Shown: positions 27,160 to 39,326, counted from the first letter of the stretch. The stretch is 64,000 bases of DNA from Streptomyces phaeolivaceus (GCF_009184865.1 NZ_CP045096.1:9796001-9860000); one strand, 5' to 3'. The notes: generated by a model from the letters alone, not told the origin. Translations and numbers: made by a program.

Positions 27160-27726
27160 TGTCGCCTGTCGGCGGTGGACGGAGGGCTGGTCGGCGTGAC
27201 GGCGGCCGGCGTGTGAGGGGCCGGTCCGTTCCAGCGTGAGTGGTGAGCCGGGCGGGCGTCCATCGGGTCTGGCACCCATTCCGCGCCGTCTCTACAGGTC
27301 TGCCCCGTCCGCAATTGGGTGCCGGACCCGATGGTGGCCACCCCCGGCGGTGGGTGAGGGTGTAGGCAATCCCCCCTTTCCCCGACCCGACGGCCGCCGT
27401 ACGACCGCGGCGACCGCTGACGACGCCGTCGGTCGGCCTCGCGCCCCATGCCTCGGCCTTCAGGCGCGCTGACCAGCCCTTGCCGCTCGACGCGCGGCGA
27501 CGTGGGGGCCTGTTGCTGTCGGGTGGGGTGCGGGCCTGTCGGATCACGAGAGGAGCCCGGCACCCATGCGCGCAACGCCACAACGACCTGGTCCCCTCAC
27601 CGAGACGGTTTCCGGCCCGGTGCTGCCGCTGGTGCTGCTGTCGCGTCGCACCGCGGCGGCGTGGGTGCGCCGCATCGCGGGCGCCGGTACGGCGCCGTAC
27701 CGGTGTGGTGTGGAGGAGGGGACGCC
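27160..27726. other. Intergenic stretch, no supported gene
   Basis: Between the kinase leader repeat and the truncated permease. Open frames exist on both strands but have no recognisable domain, RBS-start pairing or codon pattern. It probably contains the promoter of the kinase operon. Confidence 0.5.
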
Positions 27727-28500
27727 GTGAGCGTGACAGCGTGGATGGCGGTGGCGGTGTTCGCCGCCGTCTACGTGCTGATCGCGACCGAGTGGGTGCA
27801 CCGGGTCGCCGCCGCGCTCGGGGGCGCGGTGGTCATGCTGGCCATCGGGGCGACCGATGCCGAGCACGCGTTCTTCTCCGAGCACGCGGGCATCGACTGG
27901 AACGTCATCTTCCTGCTGCTCGGCATGATGCTGATCGTCGCCGTGGTGAAACGGACCGGGATCTTCGAGTTCATCGCGATCTGGGCAGCCAGACGCGCAC
28001 GCGGCAGACCGTACCGGCTGATGGTGCTGCTGATCGTGGCGACGGGGTTCCTGTCCGCGTGGCTGGACAACGTCACCACCGTGCTGCTGATCGCACCGGT
28101 GACCGTCCTGGTCTGCACCCGGCTCGGGCTGCCCGTGGTGCCGTATCTCATCGCCGAGGTGATGGCCTGCAACATCGGCGGAGCCGCCACCCTCATCGGT
28201 GACCCGCCCAACATCATGATCGGCTCCCGCGCCGACCTGTCCTTCAACGACTTCCTCATCCACATGACACCCGTCGGCTCGGTGCCGGCCGCCCCTGCCC
28301 CCCGCGAGTACCGGCACGTCCGGGCACGGCTGCTGCTCGTGGTCGCCCTGGCTGCGCCGGCCTTGCCCTTGTGGACGGGCACCGCACCCCTCCGTCCCGG
28401 TCCTGACCTCAGTGACCGTCGGGCCGCCGAGGAAGTGGGTGTCGGATACCGGCGGAAATGGGTGTCGGCCCCGATGGCGAGACCGCAAGGCCGTGTGTGA
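27727..28500 (+). pseudogene. ArsB/NhaD-type permease, 3'-truncated
   Basis: From the GTG at 27727, residues 1-~185 are a good ArsB/NhaD (SLC13-like) permease: FAAVYVLIATEWVHRVAAAL, FFSEHAGIDWNVIFLLLGMM, SAWLDNVTTVLLIAPVTVLV, NIGGAATLIGDPPNIMIGS. After FNDFLIHMTPV the sequence becomes unrelated Ala/Pro/Arg-rich text to the stop. Family members exceed 400 residues, so the second half is lost. Residual function is improbable. Confidence 0.72.
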
Positions 28501-28694
28501 CGGTGGCATGGACCCCTATCCGCCGGTCCCGCGCGGTCCGGGACAGCCGACGCGGCTGTTCAGCTGTCCACATGCGTCCCCGCCGGTCAGGGCGAACGCA
28601 TCGACGATCAAGAACCAAGGCTTCCGTGTCTGTTCTGCCCGGCGCTTCCCGCAGGTAGCTTGATGGAGAGGGCTTCCGTAAGGAGGGCGATCTG

Positions 28695-29132
28695 ATGCCA
28701 TGGTTCGTATGGCTGCTCGCCGCCGGGGTGCTGGGTGCCGCGGAGTTCTTCACCCTGACCCTGGCCTTCGGGCTGCTGGCGGGTGCCGCGCTGGTGGCCG
28801 CCGTGGTCGCTGGTGTGGGCATCGGCGTCGTCGGCCAGCTCGTTGCCTTCGGGGTAGCGGCGGCAGCAGGTCTCGTCCTCGTCCGTCCTGTCGCGCTGCG
28901 GCACATGGCACAGCAACCTCTCACACGGGAGGGCAGCGATGCGCTGATCGGCAAGCCGGCCGAGGTGATACGGGAAGTCACCGCAACCCACGGCCTGATC
29001 AGACTCTCCGGCGAGGAGTGGTCCGCCCGCGCCCTCGACGAGAGCCTGGTGATACCAGTGGGAGCGCTGGTGGATGTCATGGAGATCGAAGGCGCCACGG
29101 CCGTCGTCCACCCCCGCGAACTCCTTCCGTGA
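28695..29132 (+). CDS. NfeD-like membrane protein
   Basis: A 145-residue protein with two to three N-terminal helices (WLLAAGVLGAAEFFTLTLAF, AVVAGVGIGVVGQLVAFGV) and a C-terminal OB-fold domain (GKPAEVIREV, ARALDESLVIPVGALVDVM). GGAGGG lies just upstream of the ATG. It precedes an SPFH/stomatin gene by 30 bp; NfeD-SPFH pairs form membrane microdomain scaffolds. Confidence 0.86.
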   Translation: MPWFVWLLAAGVLGAAEFFTLTLAFGLLAGAALVAAVVAGVGIGVVGQLVAFGVAAAAGLVLVRPVALRHMAQQPLTREGSDALIGKPAEVIREVTATHGLIRLSGEEWSARALDESLVIPVGALVDVMEIEGATAVVHPRELLP

Positions 29133-29161
29133 ACGGCTGAACACACAGCAACGGAGGCATC

Positions 29162-30262
29162 GTGGAACCAGTTGCCATCCTCGCCCTCGTGGCGGCCCTT
29201 GTAGTCGTCTTCCTCGTGGCCTCCACGGTGCGGATCGTCCCGCAGGCGCGCCGCTACAACATCGAACGGTTCGGCCGATACCGCCGGACACTGCAACCCG
29301 GCCTCAACTTCGTCGTGCCCGTGGCGGACCGCATCAACACCAAACTCGACGTACGCGAGCAGGTCTACTCCTCCGACCCCAGGCCGGTGATCACCGAGGA
29401 CAACCTCGTGGTGAACATCGACACCGTGCTCTACTACCAGATCACGGACCCGCGCGCGGCGGCGTACGAGGTCGCCGACTACCTCCAGGCAATCGATCAG
29501 CTCACCGTGACCACGCTGCGCAACGTCATCGGCAGCATGGACCTGGAGGAGACGCTCACCTCGCGTGAGGAGATCAACTCCCGGCTCCGCGCCGTCCTCG
29601 ACGACGCCACCGGGAAGTGGGGCATCCGGGTCAACCGTGTGGAGATCAAGGCCATCGACCCGCCGCACACCATCAAGGAAGCGATGGAGAAGCAGATGCG
29701 TGCCGAGCGGGACAAGCGCGCGGCCATCCTGCACGCCGAGGGGGAGCGGCAAGCCAAGATCCTGACCGCGGAGGGCACGAAGCAGAAGGACATCCTGGAG
29801 GCCCAGGGCACGCAGCAAGCCATGATCCTTCGGGCGGACGGCGAGGCCAAGGCGGTGGAGCTCGTCTTCCAGGCCGTCCATCGCAACAACGCGGACCCGA
29901 AGGTCCTGGCGTACAAGTACCTGGAGACGCTCCCGCACCTGGCGAGCAGCGACAACAACACGTTCTGGGTGATCCCGGGGGAGCTGACCGAGGCGGTCCG
30001 GACGGTCACACGCGCGTTCGGCGACCAGCCGATGCCGGGTCCTCCCCCACCCGAGCAACCCGCAGGAGCGACCGACGCCGACGACACTTCACACGAAAGC
30101 CGGGTACCAGAGCTCGATGCGGGCTCGACGGCTTCACTCGACGCCGCGGCGGCTACCGACGAGGCCGAGAAGCAGGCCGCCGCGGCGGTCAGCGATGCCA
30201 AGGCGGAAGCCGCTGCCGCGATGTCCCCCCAGGTGCCGGGCCGGGAGACACCCGGCGATTGA
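29162..30262 (+). CDS. SPFH/Band 7 (stomatin-like) membrane protein
   Basis: A 366-residue protein from the GTG at 29162. It has an N-terminal anchor helix (PVAILALVAALVVVFLVAST) and a Band 7 domain (VRIVPQARRYNIERFGRYR, GLNFVVPVADRINTKLDVRE). A coiled-coil region follows (AMEKQMRAERDKRAAILHAE, QKDILEAQGTQQAMILRADG), then the QmcA-like FWVIPGELTEAVRTV and an Ala/Glu-rich tail. It oligomerises on the cytoplasmic membrane face; partner is the NfeD protein upstream. Confidence 0.9.
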   Translation: MEPVAILALVAALVVVFLVASTVRIVPQARRYNIERFGRYRRTLQPGLNFVVPVADRINTKLDVREQVYSSDPRPVITEDNLVVNIDTVLYYQITDPRAAAYEVADYLQAIDQLTVTTLRNVIGSMDLEETLTSREEINSRLRAVLDDATGKWGIRVNRVEIKAIDPPHTIKEAMEKQMRAERDKRAAILHAEGERQAKILTAEGTKQKDILEAQGTQQAMILRADGEAKAVELVFQAVHRNNADPKVLAYKYLETLPHLASSDNNTFWVIPGELTEAVRTVTRAFGDQPMPGPPPPEQPAGATDADDTSHESRVPELDAGSTASLDAAAATDEAEKQAAAAVSDAKAEAAAAMSPQVPGRETPGD

Positions 30263-30361
30263 GCTCACCCTCGGGCGCTCACCAGGGACCGGCGGAAGCC
30301 CGCGGTGACGCCACTGAACGGCGACTACGCCCTCACCGTCACCGACCATCGCCACCGACAG

Positions 30362-30765
30362 TCACATGATGAACAGCCCTTGTCGGAGCCAGTAGGCGAT
30401 CAACTGGCGGGCTTGTCCGGGGTGTTGGGTCGATGCGGGAGGCTTTCGGGAACTGCCGCCCGACCAGGAGGTGCCGCTGTTCCCGCCGAGTGCTTCGACC
30501 GGGTCGTCCATGCTGCAGGTGGAGACGCCGTGTACGTATGCCTCCATGATCACGGTGTAGAGAAGCCTGGTCGATGCGGCGCGGGCGTGGTCAGTACCTT
30601 CTCGCGGCGCCCGCTGGGGACCTGGTCCGCGTCGGCGTGTGCCCGTTCCACTCGGCGCCGATGTGGGCTGCTGCTTCGGCCTCGATGAGCTCCTGCCATC
30701 CGCTCGGCGACCGTGCGAATGAGCTCGATTCCGTCGGCCGAGCGCAGTGGCCCGTCCTCTGTCAC
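30362..30765 (-). pseudogene. IS256/Mutator-family transposase remnant
   Basis: On the minus strand the 5' piece reads DGIELIRTVAERM and, in a second frame, EAEAAAHIGAEWNGHTPTRT; after a deletion the later piece reads YTVIMEAYVHGVSTCSMDD and VEALG. Both segments are hallmark IS256-family sequences (AAHIGAEWNEHT, EAYVHGVSTRKVDDLV). The catalytic DDE region is missing and no terminal inverted repeats were found. An inert scar of an insertion. Confidence 0.7.
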
Positions 30766-31340
30766 GCCGACGGCAGCCGCAGAGCGAGGAGGGCCACGTC
30801 GTCGGTGCTGCCGGGCGGCATCCGGGCGAGCGACTGGTCGCACAGTGTGTCCAGGGACGCGTCGGCGAGCCGCAGGGCGTGGCGGCGCAGGCGACTCAGG
30901 CCGGTGTCGAGGTCGCTGCCGGGGATCTCGATCAGACCGTCGGTGTAGAGCAACAGAGTGGATCCCGGTGGCAGGGGTTCCACGGCGTTCGGCCGGCTCC
31001 AGCCGTCGCCCAGGTGGGCGCCGAGGAGAAGGCCCTGCCCGGCTTCGAGGTACCGAGCCTGTCCGCCGGGAGTGAGGAGGAGCGGCGGCGGATGTCCGGC
31101 GCTGGTCCACCGCAGGTCCATGTGCCGTCGTGCGGATGGCCTTCGACCCGGGCGAGGACGAGGGTGGCCATGGGGACGGTGGTGATCGCGGGCATGGCGT
31201 CGTCGAGGCGGTCCACGACGCTGCCCGGCAACCCGACACGGTCCCAGGCCAGGGAGCGCAGGATGCCGTGCAGCCGGGACATCCCGGCCGCCGCGGTCAG
31301 GTCGTGGCCCACGACGTCACCGATGACCAGCGCGAGCGTC
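30762..31340 (-). pseudogene. SpoIIE/PP2C phosphatase remnant (truncated and frameshifted)
   Basis: One frame carries LALVIGDVVGHDLTAAAGMS and TTVPMATLVLARVEGHPHDG. The continuation LRWTSAGHPPPLLLTPGG, STLLLYTDGLIEIPGSDLD and GSTDDVALLALRLPSA is in another frame, shifted near 31118-31122. The 5' sensor domains and the start are missing upstream of ~31340. The stop overlaps the start of the transposase remnant. Confidence 0.68.
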
Positions 31341-31481
31341 GACCGACGGTCCGGGGGCCTCTCCGAGGAGTACGCTCGAAGGTACCGAGGGCATTTCGCA
31401 CACCGGCTTTCAAGCTCGTGTCGTTTTCGGCGATCCAATATGCCGGGCCGGTCGTGGCCGGCCCGGGGCAGGGTTCACGTC

Positions 31482-32207
31482 ATGACCGTGACCATTCCCC
31501 ACTCGCCGCCGAGGGAAGCCGCTCACCGTACTGTCGCGTCTGCGTCTGCGTCCGCGTCCTCTTCCTTGTCCTCGTCGTCGCACTCGTCCTCATCCTCACT
31601 CCGCCTTTCGCTGGCTCCCGTCGGAGCCACACCGGCTCTGCTGGACGGCGCCTGGTGGCCCCGCTCCCGCGATCTCGGGGCGGAACTCGGCTCCCTGACC
31701 GCCGTACTGGACCCGTTGTGGGGGCGGATCACCCGGGTGACGGTGAATCCCGTCCACTGGCCGGCCGTTCCGCGCAAGGTGCCTGTCGCGGGGCACGTGG
31801 TGAAAGTGGGCTGGTTCCGGTCCGAGCAGGACCCACACGAACTGCTGTTGCTCTCCTACCACGTGGGCCGCTGGAACCTCCTGGTGGTCCCACCGCAGAC
31901 GCCCGCCGCGTCGGCCGCGTGGCTGATGGCCGCCGCGAGCGACCCCCTGGGCACATCGACCGCGAGCCGGTTGATGGAGGAGGCGCGCCTGCGGGCGGTG
32001 GCGGAGACCGACCGGGCCGTCGAGGCGGTCTGGGACTCCGAAGGGGGACATGAGGCCGGCGACGAGGGAGGACATGGGACCGGTGTTCCGGGCGTACGTC
32101 CGCAGGTCCCGACCGTGACCGCGATGACCGCGATGACCGCGATGGCTGAGATGACCGCTACGTCCGCTACTCCCGCTGTGACGCCGCGTCAGCCGCTGGG
32201 AAGGTGA
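31482..32207 (+). CDS. DUF5994 family protein
   Basis: A 241-residue protein with a low-complexity Ser/Ala-rich N-terminus (residues ~17-45) and then the DUF5994 core: LRLSLAPVGATPALLDGAWW, WPRSRDLGAELGSL, RITRVTVNPVHWPAVPRKVP, SYHVGRWNLLVVPP. The C-terminus holds short Thr-Ala-Met repeats encoded by a 9-nt tandem (GACCGCGAT, ~32116-32143). Function unknown; common in streptomycetes. Confidence 0.82.
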   Translation: MTVTIPHSPPREAAHRTVASASASASSSLSSSSHSSSSSLRLSLAPVGATPALLDGAWWPRSRDLGAELGSLTAVLDPLWGRITRVTVNPVHWPAVPRKVPVAGHVVKVGWFRSEQDPHELLLLSYHVGRWNLLVVPPQTPAASAAWLMAAASDPLGTSTASRLMEEARLRAVAETDRAVEAVWDSEGGHEAGDEGGHGTGVPGVRPQVPTVTAMTAMTAMAEMTATSATPAVTPRQPLGR

Positions 32208-32479
32208 GAACCGTGGAGACATTCGTGACCGTGATCATGATCATCGCGGTGATCGCCCTCGGGGCGCTTCTCATCCACCGGCTCAACGCGCAACACAACG
32301 ACCGCATCACCGCCTTCCACTACGGCCGCTCCGGGATGCCGGTCGTGGGACCGCCGCCGGATCCGTCGGAGCGGCGTGGGCCCCCTCGGCACCCGCGGAA
32401 ACCACAGCACCCCGCAGAATCCACAGCAATGACGGAATCCGCTGAACGGCCTGAGGAGCTGGGGCGAACCCTGCGGTAG
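32204..32479 (+). CDS. Small single-helix membrane protein coupled to DUF5994
   Basis: A 91-residue protein whose GTG start overlaps the DUF5994 stop (GTGA). One transmembrane helix (FVTVIMIIAVIALGALLIH) is followed by a Pro/Arg-rich cytoplasmic tail. Function unknown. Confidence 0.6.
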   Translation: MRTVETFVTVIMIIAVIALGALLIHRLNAQHNDRITAFHYGRSGMPVVGPPPDPSERRGPPRHPRKPQHPAESTAMTESAERPEELGRTLR

Positions 32480-32804
32480 CCCCATGAAGCGCGGTGGGTA
32501 GCCCCAGGCCTCTCGCGCGCACTGCCGACATCTGGTGAAGTCAAGGCCGGGAAGAGCCCTTTCTCGGAGACTGCCGCAGCGGAGTCGCCGAGGAAGGCCG
32601 AGCCGTCACTCGCCGGCAGGGGCGGTTCGTGGGATCCAACTCCAGGGCCCGTTCGCGCTAGTTTTCATCTGACCAACTCGCCTTGTGGGAAACGGCCTTG
32701 ATCGAGGCGAAGTGTGCGCCATGCATGATCTCACCGCTACGGTTGGTTTCCAGGCCGGTGTGTGGCCGCCGGGTGGTCGGTCTATGGGAACGGGGAAGCG
32801 CGGG
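32480..32804. other. Intergenic stretch, no supported gene
   Basis: Contains short frames on both strands without recognisable domains or a convincing RBS. It presumably carries the promoter for the STAND-like gene downstream. Confidence 0.45.
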
Positions 32805-32927
32805 ATGCTGGAGCTGATATCGCTGGCGACGGTTTCGGCGATGCTGGGAACCGTGGGCGCGGGGTTGGGTAACGAGGCGGGTCGGAACGCGTACCTGATG
32901 ATCGGTGGGCTGGCCCGTCGGATCTAG
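32805..32927 (+). pseudogene. N-terminal piece of STAND-like protein 1, ended by TAG
   Basis: From the ATG at 32805, MLELISLATVSAMLGTVGAG continues to GGLARRI, an N-terminal helical segment like that of other streptomycete STAND proteins. The TAG at 32925-32927 interrupts the frame. The same frame continues (GREVPAPERPADWERLARLL) directly into the next feature, so a single point change would restore one ~710-residue protein. Confidence 0.6.
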
Positions 32928-34875
32928 GGACGGGAGGTCCCGGCCCCTGAGCGGCCCGCCGACTGGGAGCGACTGGCCCGGCTGCTGCACGAAGGAGCGT
33001 TGCGCGATCCGGATCATGCCCGGGGGCTCGCCGAGGTGGAAGCGGTGGTCAGCAGGGCGTTGGTCCAGGTACGCGTCCGCACGTCTCCGCAACTGCCCGA
33101 CGGGCGCAGGGGCTTCGTCGATCGCGACAAGCAGATGCGGCAGCTCACGCGTGAGGCGTCCCGCAAGTTCGACGGACGTGCTCGAAGGGCGCATCTGTAC
33201 GGGCCTGAGGGGATGGGTGGCACACCCCTCGCTCTGCGATGGGGTTGGCGCGAGCTGCAGCGGTATCCGGACGGGCAGTTGTACGTGGACCTGGCCCGGG
33301 TGCCGGACCCCGCCATGGCTCTCCGACAAGCCCTGCGCAGCCTCGGACTGGACGCGGAAGACATCCCGCCGGGTCTGGAGGAGCGGATGGATCTCTTCCG
33401 TCGGCTTGTCGCGGACCGGCGGCTGCTCATCGTTCTCGACCACGTCCAGACCGCCGCGCAGGTGACGCCTCTGCTCACCTCGGCGCCAGAAGTCTTCACC
33501 ATCATCGTCGCCCACCGCCGTCTTCCCCAGGCGGACGCCGAACCGATCGAGGTGGTGCCACTGCCCGAGAACCACGCCGTCGAGTTGCTCACCGAAGTCG
33601 CGGGCAAGCGGATCGTTCAGGAAGCCCGCGCCCGCGCCATACTGCCGCAGGTGCTCGCCCAATGCGGCGGGTCCCCGTACGCGTTGAGGACATTCGCGTC
33701 GCTGCTCGAAGCGCGACCGAGAGAGGAAGAGACCCCCACCATGCCCGGGAGCGACCCCGCCTACGCCGCCGCACAGGAGCAGTACCGTACGCTCGGGCCG
33801 ACGGCCGCCCGGCTGTACCGGCTTTCGGCACTGTGGCCGTGGCCGGCGCTCAGCCCGGCCGTGGCAGGGGCCATGGCCGAGGTCGAGGAGGCCGAGGCGG
33901 CGGGTCTGTTCACCGAGTTCGCAGAGAAGGGGCTGGTCGAGGAGACCGGCACCGGCCGCTACCGCTTCCGTCCCGCAGTACGCCGGCACGCGGAGCAGGC
34001 CGCCGCACGGGAGGACGGCATTCCCGCCTGCTCCAGGGCAGTGGCGCGCGCGGTGGAGTTGCTGCTGCCGTTCGCGGTGCAGGCCGACCGCGCCGCCCTG
34101 CCGGAACGCTGGCACGTGGGCCCTCTGTTCGCTGTGCTGCCTCCTGGCCCCTACGCGTCGAAGGGCGAGGCGATCGCCGCCCTCGGCGCCGAGCTGGGCA
34201 ATCTCGTTCAGGCCGTGTTCGCCGCTGAGGAGTACCGTCTCGGCGACACCGCGTGTCAGCTGTGCGAGGCCTTGTGGGCCCTGCAGCTCAAGGACGGACG
34301 CCACGAAGAGATCCTCCCGGCGCTTCGGGTGGGGACGAAGGTCGCTGACGACATCTGTCCCGGCACCCGGATGGCGGGACGTATGCACACCCTGCAGGCG
34401 ATGGCCCTGATCGAGTCGCGGCAGTTCGCGGAGGCCAAGGACCAGGCGGAGAAGGCTGCGGCGGCCGAGCGGCAGGCGGGGCACCTGCGCGGTCTGGCCA
34501 CTGCCATCGAGACGTCGGGCCTTGTACGGCTGGGTCAGTGGAACTTCCAGGATGCCCACGACCTGTTCGTCGAGGCGGACGGAATCTGGCAGCGTATCGG
34601 TCCCGAAGACGACGGCTACAGTGACAAGCTCCGTGCCCGTGCCCTTCTGAAACGTCACCGGGGGCGCGCGCTGAACGGTCTCCATCTCCTGGAAGAGGCC
34701 GAGGAGTTGCTGGTGGAGGCTCTCGGGTTCTTCCGCGAGAAGGAGCCCTACAACACCGCCCGTACGCTCACCGATCTGGCGGACACGTACAGGCGTGCCG
34801 GGCGGCAGTCGGAGGCGCTGCCGCTGATCGACGAGGCGATCGACGCGCTCGCGGGCGAGAACGCCGACTACCACG

Positions 34876-36741
<1,866 letters not shown>

Positions 36742-37473
36742 CCTGCCTCCTTGCCATCCGCATTGGCGCTACCACCCGTATGAGCAGCCACGATAGCCAA
36801 GCCGACGAACCGCTTGCCGTGGACCCAACTGGGATGCGCCCGGCGGGAGGGTGATGCTTGTGGACGTTGAGGCCGACCAGGAGCGCGATGCGCGAAGCTG
36901 TGCGTGAGTCGATGACGCGGATGACTGCCGGCGGAGACGGTCGTGCGTGCAGTCTTCGACCGGGCCGGCTGCTCGTGCTCATGTCCTCCGTGGATCAGGA
37001 GCGCTCAAAGAGGCGCCACCGCCCCTCTGTCAGCCGGGGCGAGCCGGCCAGTTCGGCAGGCCACCCCGATCAAGATGCGACTCCGGGGCTGGCTTGCAGC
37101 GGGTCTACTGGCTGACGCCCTGAAGCCGGACCGAATGTGGTGTCCTCCATGCTCCAGATGTACAGGGTGGGTACGTCGTTGGTGCTGCGCTGTCCGCCCA
37201 GGCTGGAACTGGGAGACGAGGCCATCCGTGCTGTCCTGGAGGAAGTGGACTGTACCGCTGATCACTTGCTGCCCGGTCTGGTCGACGAGGGCTGGGGGCG
37301 CCGCCTGTCGCGCCAGGAAGGCGGTTCTGACCTCGGCCAACGGAGCGTGTTCCGCGTACAAAGATGCGCCAGCTCGTCGTTGACCGGCGGCTCGGGGCAG
37401 GGCCAGGGTGAGAGAGCCAGATCGGATTCCGACCTCCCGTTTCCGGTCACCGAACTGCGTGCAGGAGGCCGTG
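36742..37473. other. Decayed intergenic stretch
   Basis: About 730 bp with no intact gene. The minus strand has a protein-like segment (PAVIRVIDSRTASRIALLVG, ~36880-36940). The plus strand has another (RLELGDEAIRAVLEEVDCTA, ~37200-37260) that loses its frame soon after. Neither has a recognisable family; both look like remnants. Confidence 0.4.
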
Positions 37474-37737
37474 ATGCTTCGGACAGACACCCTTGAAGAC
37501 GCCGAACTCGGCGACGACCGCGAGGCGGCTGTCGCGGTCACGACCGCGCCCGCCATCCCGGCCGTATCGCCGGACCGCGGCGAACTGCTCTTCCAGCGCT
37601 GCCTGTGGTGCGGCACTCCGGCCTACCGCCGTTCGTTCTGTCGCGCCTGCGGGGCGGGTCGCCTTTCGGCGGGAACGCAGCGCCGGCGACGGGATCGTCG
37701 TGCGCCGCTACGGCCAGGTCCCGCACAACGTGTGGTC
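37474..37737 (+). pseudogene. Zinc-ribbon (DUF35-like) protein, frameshifted and truncated
   Basis: The ATG at 37474 (AGGAGG upstream) leads to [20 protein letters not shown] with two CxxC knuckles (CLWC, CRAC). Around 37650 the frame shifts and the expected continuation [20 protein letters not shown] is in another frame, after which sequence switches at ~37737 to the opposite-strand tsaD fragment. Relatives are acyl-CoA-associated OB-fold partners; only the ribbon remains. Confidence 0.55.
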
Positions 37738-38374
37738 GTCGCGGGCCGGTCAGCGGGCGCGGGAAGGCGACGGCGCGCGGATCGCCCGCGCGCGCCACCC
37801 GGTCGATCGCCGGCCCGCCGGGATACGGCAGCCCGAAGACCCGCGCCACCTTGTCGAAGCACTCCCCGGCCGCGTCGTCCAGGGTGTCCCCGAGAGGGGC
37901 GATCGGCTCGCGGACCAGGTCGCGGACGAGGAGGAGCGAGGTGTGGCCGCCGGAGACGATCAGCACCACGCACGGGTCGGGCAGCGGGCCGTGCTCCAGG
38001 GTGTCGGCCGCGGCATGACCGGCGAGGTGGTGGACGCCGTACAGCGGAACGCCCAGCGCGTACGCGATCCCCTTCGCCCCGGCCAGCCCCACCTGGAGCG
38101 CGCCCGACAGCCCCGGCCCGGTGGTCACGGCGACCGCGTCGATGTCGGACAGTCGCAGCCCGGCCTCGTCCGACGCGTGCCCGATCACCGGGCGCAGCGC
38201 CTGGAGATGAGCCCGGGAGGCGATCTCGGGGACCACCCCGCCGTAGCGGGCGTGCTCGTCCATGCTCGACGCCAGCGCCTGGCCGAGCAGCCGGCCGCGC
38301 CGCACCGGCCCGGCGCCGGTCTCGTCGCACGAGGACTCGATGCCCAGCACGATCGGAGATGCCTTGCGTCCCAT
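37738..38374 (-). pseudogene. Truncated tsaD (tRNA threonylcarbamoyladenosine transferase) paralogue
   Basis: From the ATG at 38372-38374: [72 protein letters not shown] (metal-binding HxxxH) and [11 protein letters not shown]. Homology ends at [11 protein letters not shown], about residue 212; full TsaD is ~340-370 residues, so the C-terminal lobe with later catalytic residues is lost. Reading continues as noise to 37538. A Nur-like box lies 30 bp upstream. Probably a duplicate copy, since TsaD is essential. Confidence 0.75.
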
Positions 38375-38403
38375 GCACGGCCCCTTCTGCGCAGAGAAAG
38401 TTG

Positions 38404-38420
38404 TTGCAAGTAGTGTGCAA
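38404..38420. promoter_or_regulatory. Nur-box-like site before tsaD fragment
   Basis: TTGCAA-N5-GTGCAA matches the published format of the nickel-responsive repressor Nur (tTGCaa-N5-ttGCAA). It lies 30 bp upstream of the tsaD-fragment start. Confidence 0.6.
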
Positions 38421-38646
38421 TAATGAGTCCGGTGATGTGTACTGATGGCGAGTGACGGCTGGTCGAATCCCAACGCGATGCCGACACATGCCAGGTGCGG
38501 GGCGCCGTCCCGCCTGACAGCGTCCGTTCCGGGACGTCGTCCCGCACCCCTTGGTCGATCGGCCCGACCCGCCGCTTCGCGACACGGCGGAAGTCCTGGG
38601 CCCAACGCCTGATCGAAAAGCTGTCGCTTCTACTGTTAGCGTGCAG

Positions 38647-38663
38647 CTGCATATCATTCGCAA
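38647..38663. promoter_or_regulatory. Nur-box-like site before sodF
   Basis: CTGCAT-N5-TCGCAA, 21 bp upstream of the sodF start, fits the Nur box known to repress Fe-superoxide dismutase genes when nickel is available. Confidence 0.65.
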
Positions 38664-38684
38664 TAACGTCGGAGGACGTTGGAC

Positions 38685-39326
38685 ATGGCGGTTTACACGC
38701 TCCCGGAGCTTCCGTACGACTACGCGGCACTTGAGCCGGTCATCAACCCCCTGATCGTCGAGCTGCACCACGACAAGCACCACGCGGCGTACGTCAAGGG
38801 CGCGAACGACACTCTGGAGCAGCTCGCGGAAGCGCGGGACAAGGAGGCATGGGGTGCGATCAACGGGCTGGAGAAGAACCTGGCCTTCCACCTCTCGGGG
38901 CACATCCTGCACTCGATCTACTGGCACAACATGACCGGTGACGGCGGTGGCGAACCCCTCGGCAAGGACGGCGTGGGCGAGCTGGCGGACGCGATCGCCG
39001 AGTCCTTCGGCTCCTTCGACAGGTTCAAGGCGCAGCTGACCAAGGCGTCGGCGACCACGCAGGGTTCGGGCTGGGGCGTCCTCGCCTACGAGCCGCTGAG
39101 CGGACGTCTGATCGTCGAGCAGGTCTACGACCACCAGGGCAACGTCGGCCAGGGCTCCACCCCGATCCTGGTCTTCGACGCCTGGGAGCACGCCTTCTAC
39201 CTCCAGTACAGGAACCAGAAGGTCGACTTCATCGACGCCATGTGGGCCGTCGTCAACTGGCAGGACGTGGCCCGCCGCCACGCCGCAGCCAAAGAGCGCG
39301 GCGACAGCCTCCTGCTCGCGCCGTGA
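38685..39326 (+). CDS. sodF: Iron (Fe/Mn family) superoxide dismutase
   Basis: A 213-residue protein with metal ligands in VELHHDKHH (His28 region), [11 protein letters not shown] and the C-terminal [11 protein letters not shown]. The ATG at 38685 has GGAGG 9 nt upstream. It detoxifies superoxide in the cytoplasm. In Streptomyces, Fe-SOD is repressed by Nur with nickel and replaced by Ni-SOD; the Nur-like box just upstream fits this. A strong terminator follows. Confidence 0.93.
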   Translation: MAVYTLPELPYDYAALEPVINPLIVELHHDKHHAAYVKGANDTLEQLAEARDKEAWGAINGLEKNLAFHLSGHILHSIYWHNMTGDGGGEPLGKDGVGELADAIAESFGSFDRFKAQLTKASATTQGSGWGVLAYEPLSGRLIVEQVYDHQGNVGQGSTPILVFDAWEHAFYLQYRNQKVDFIDAMWAVVNWQDVARRHAAAKERGDSLLLAP

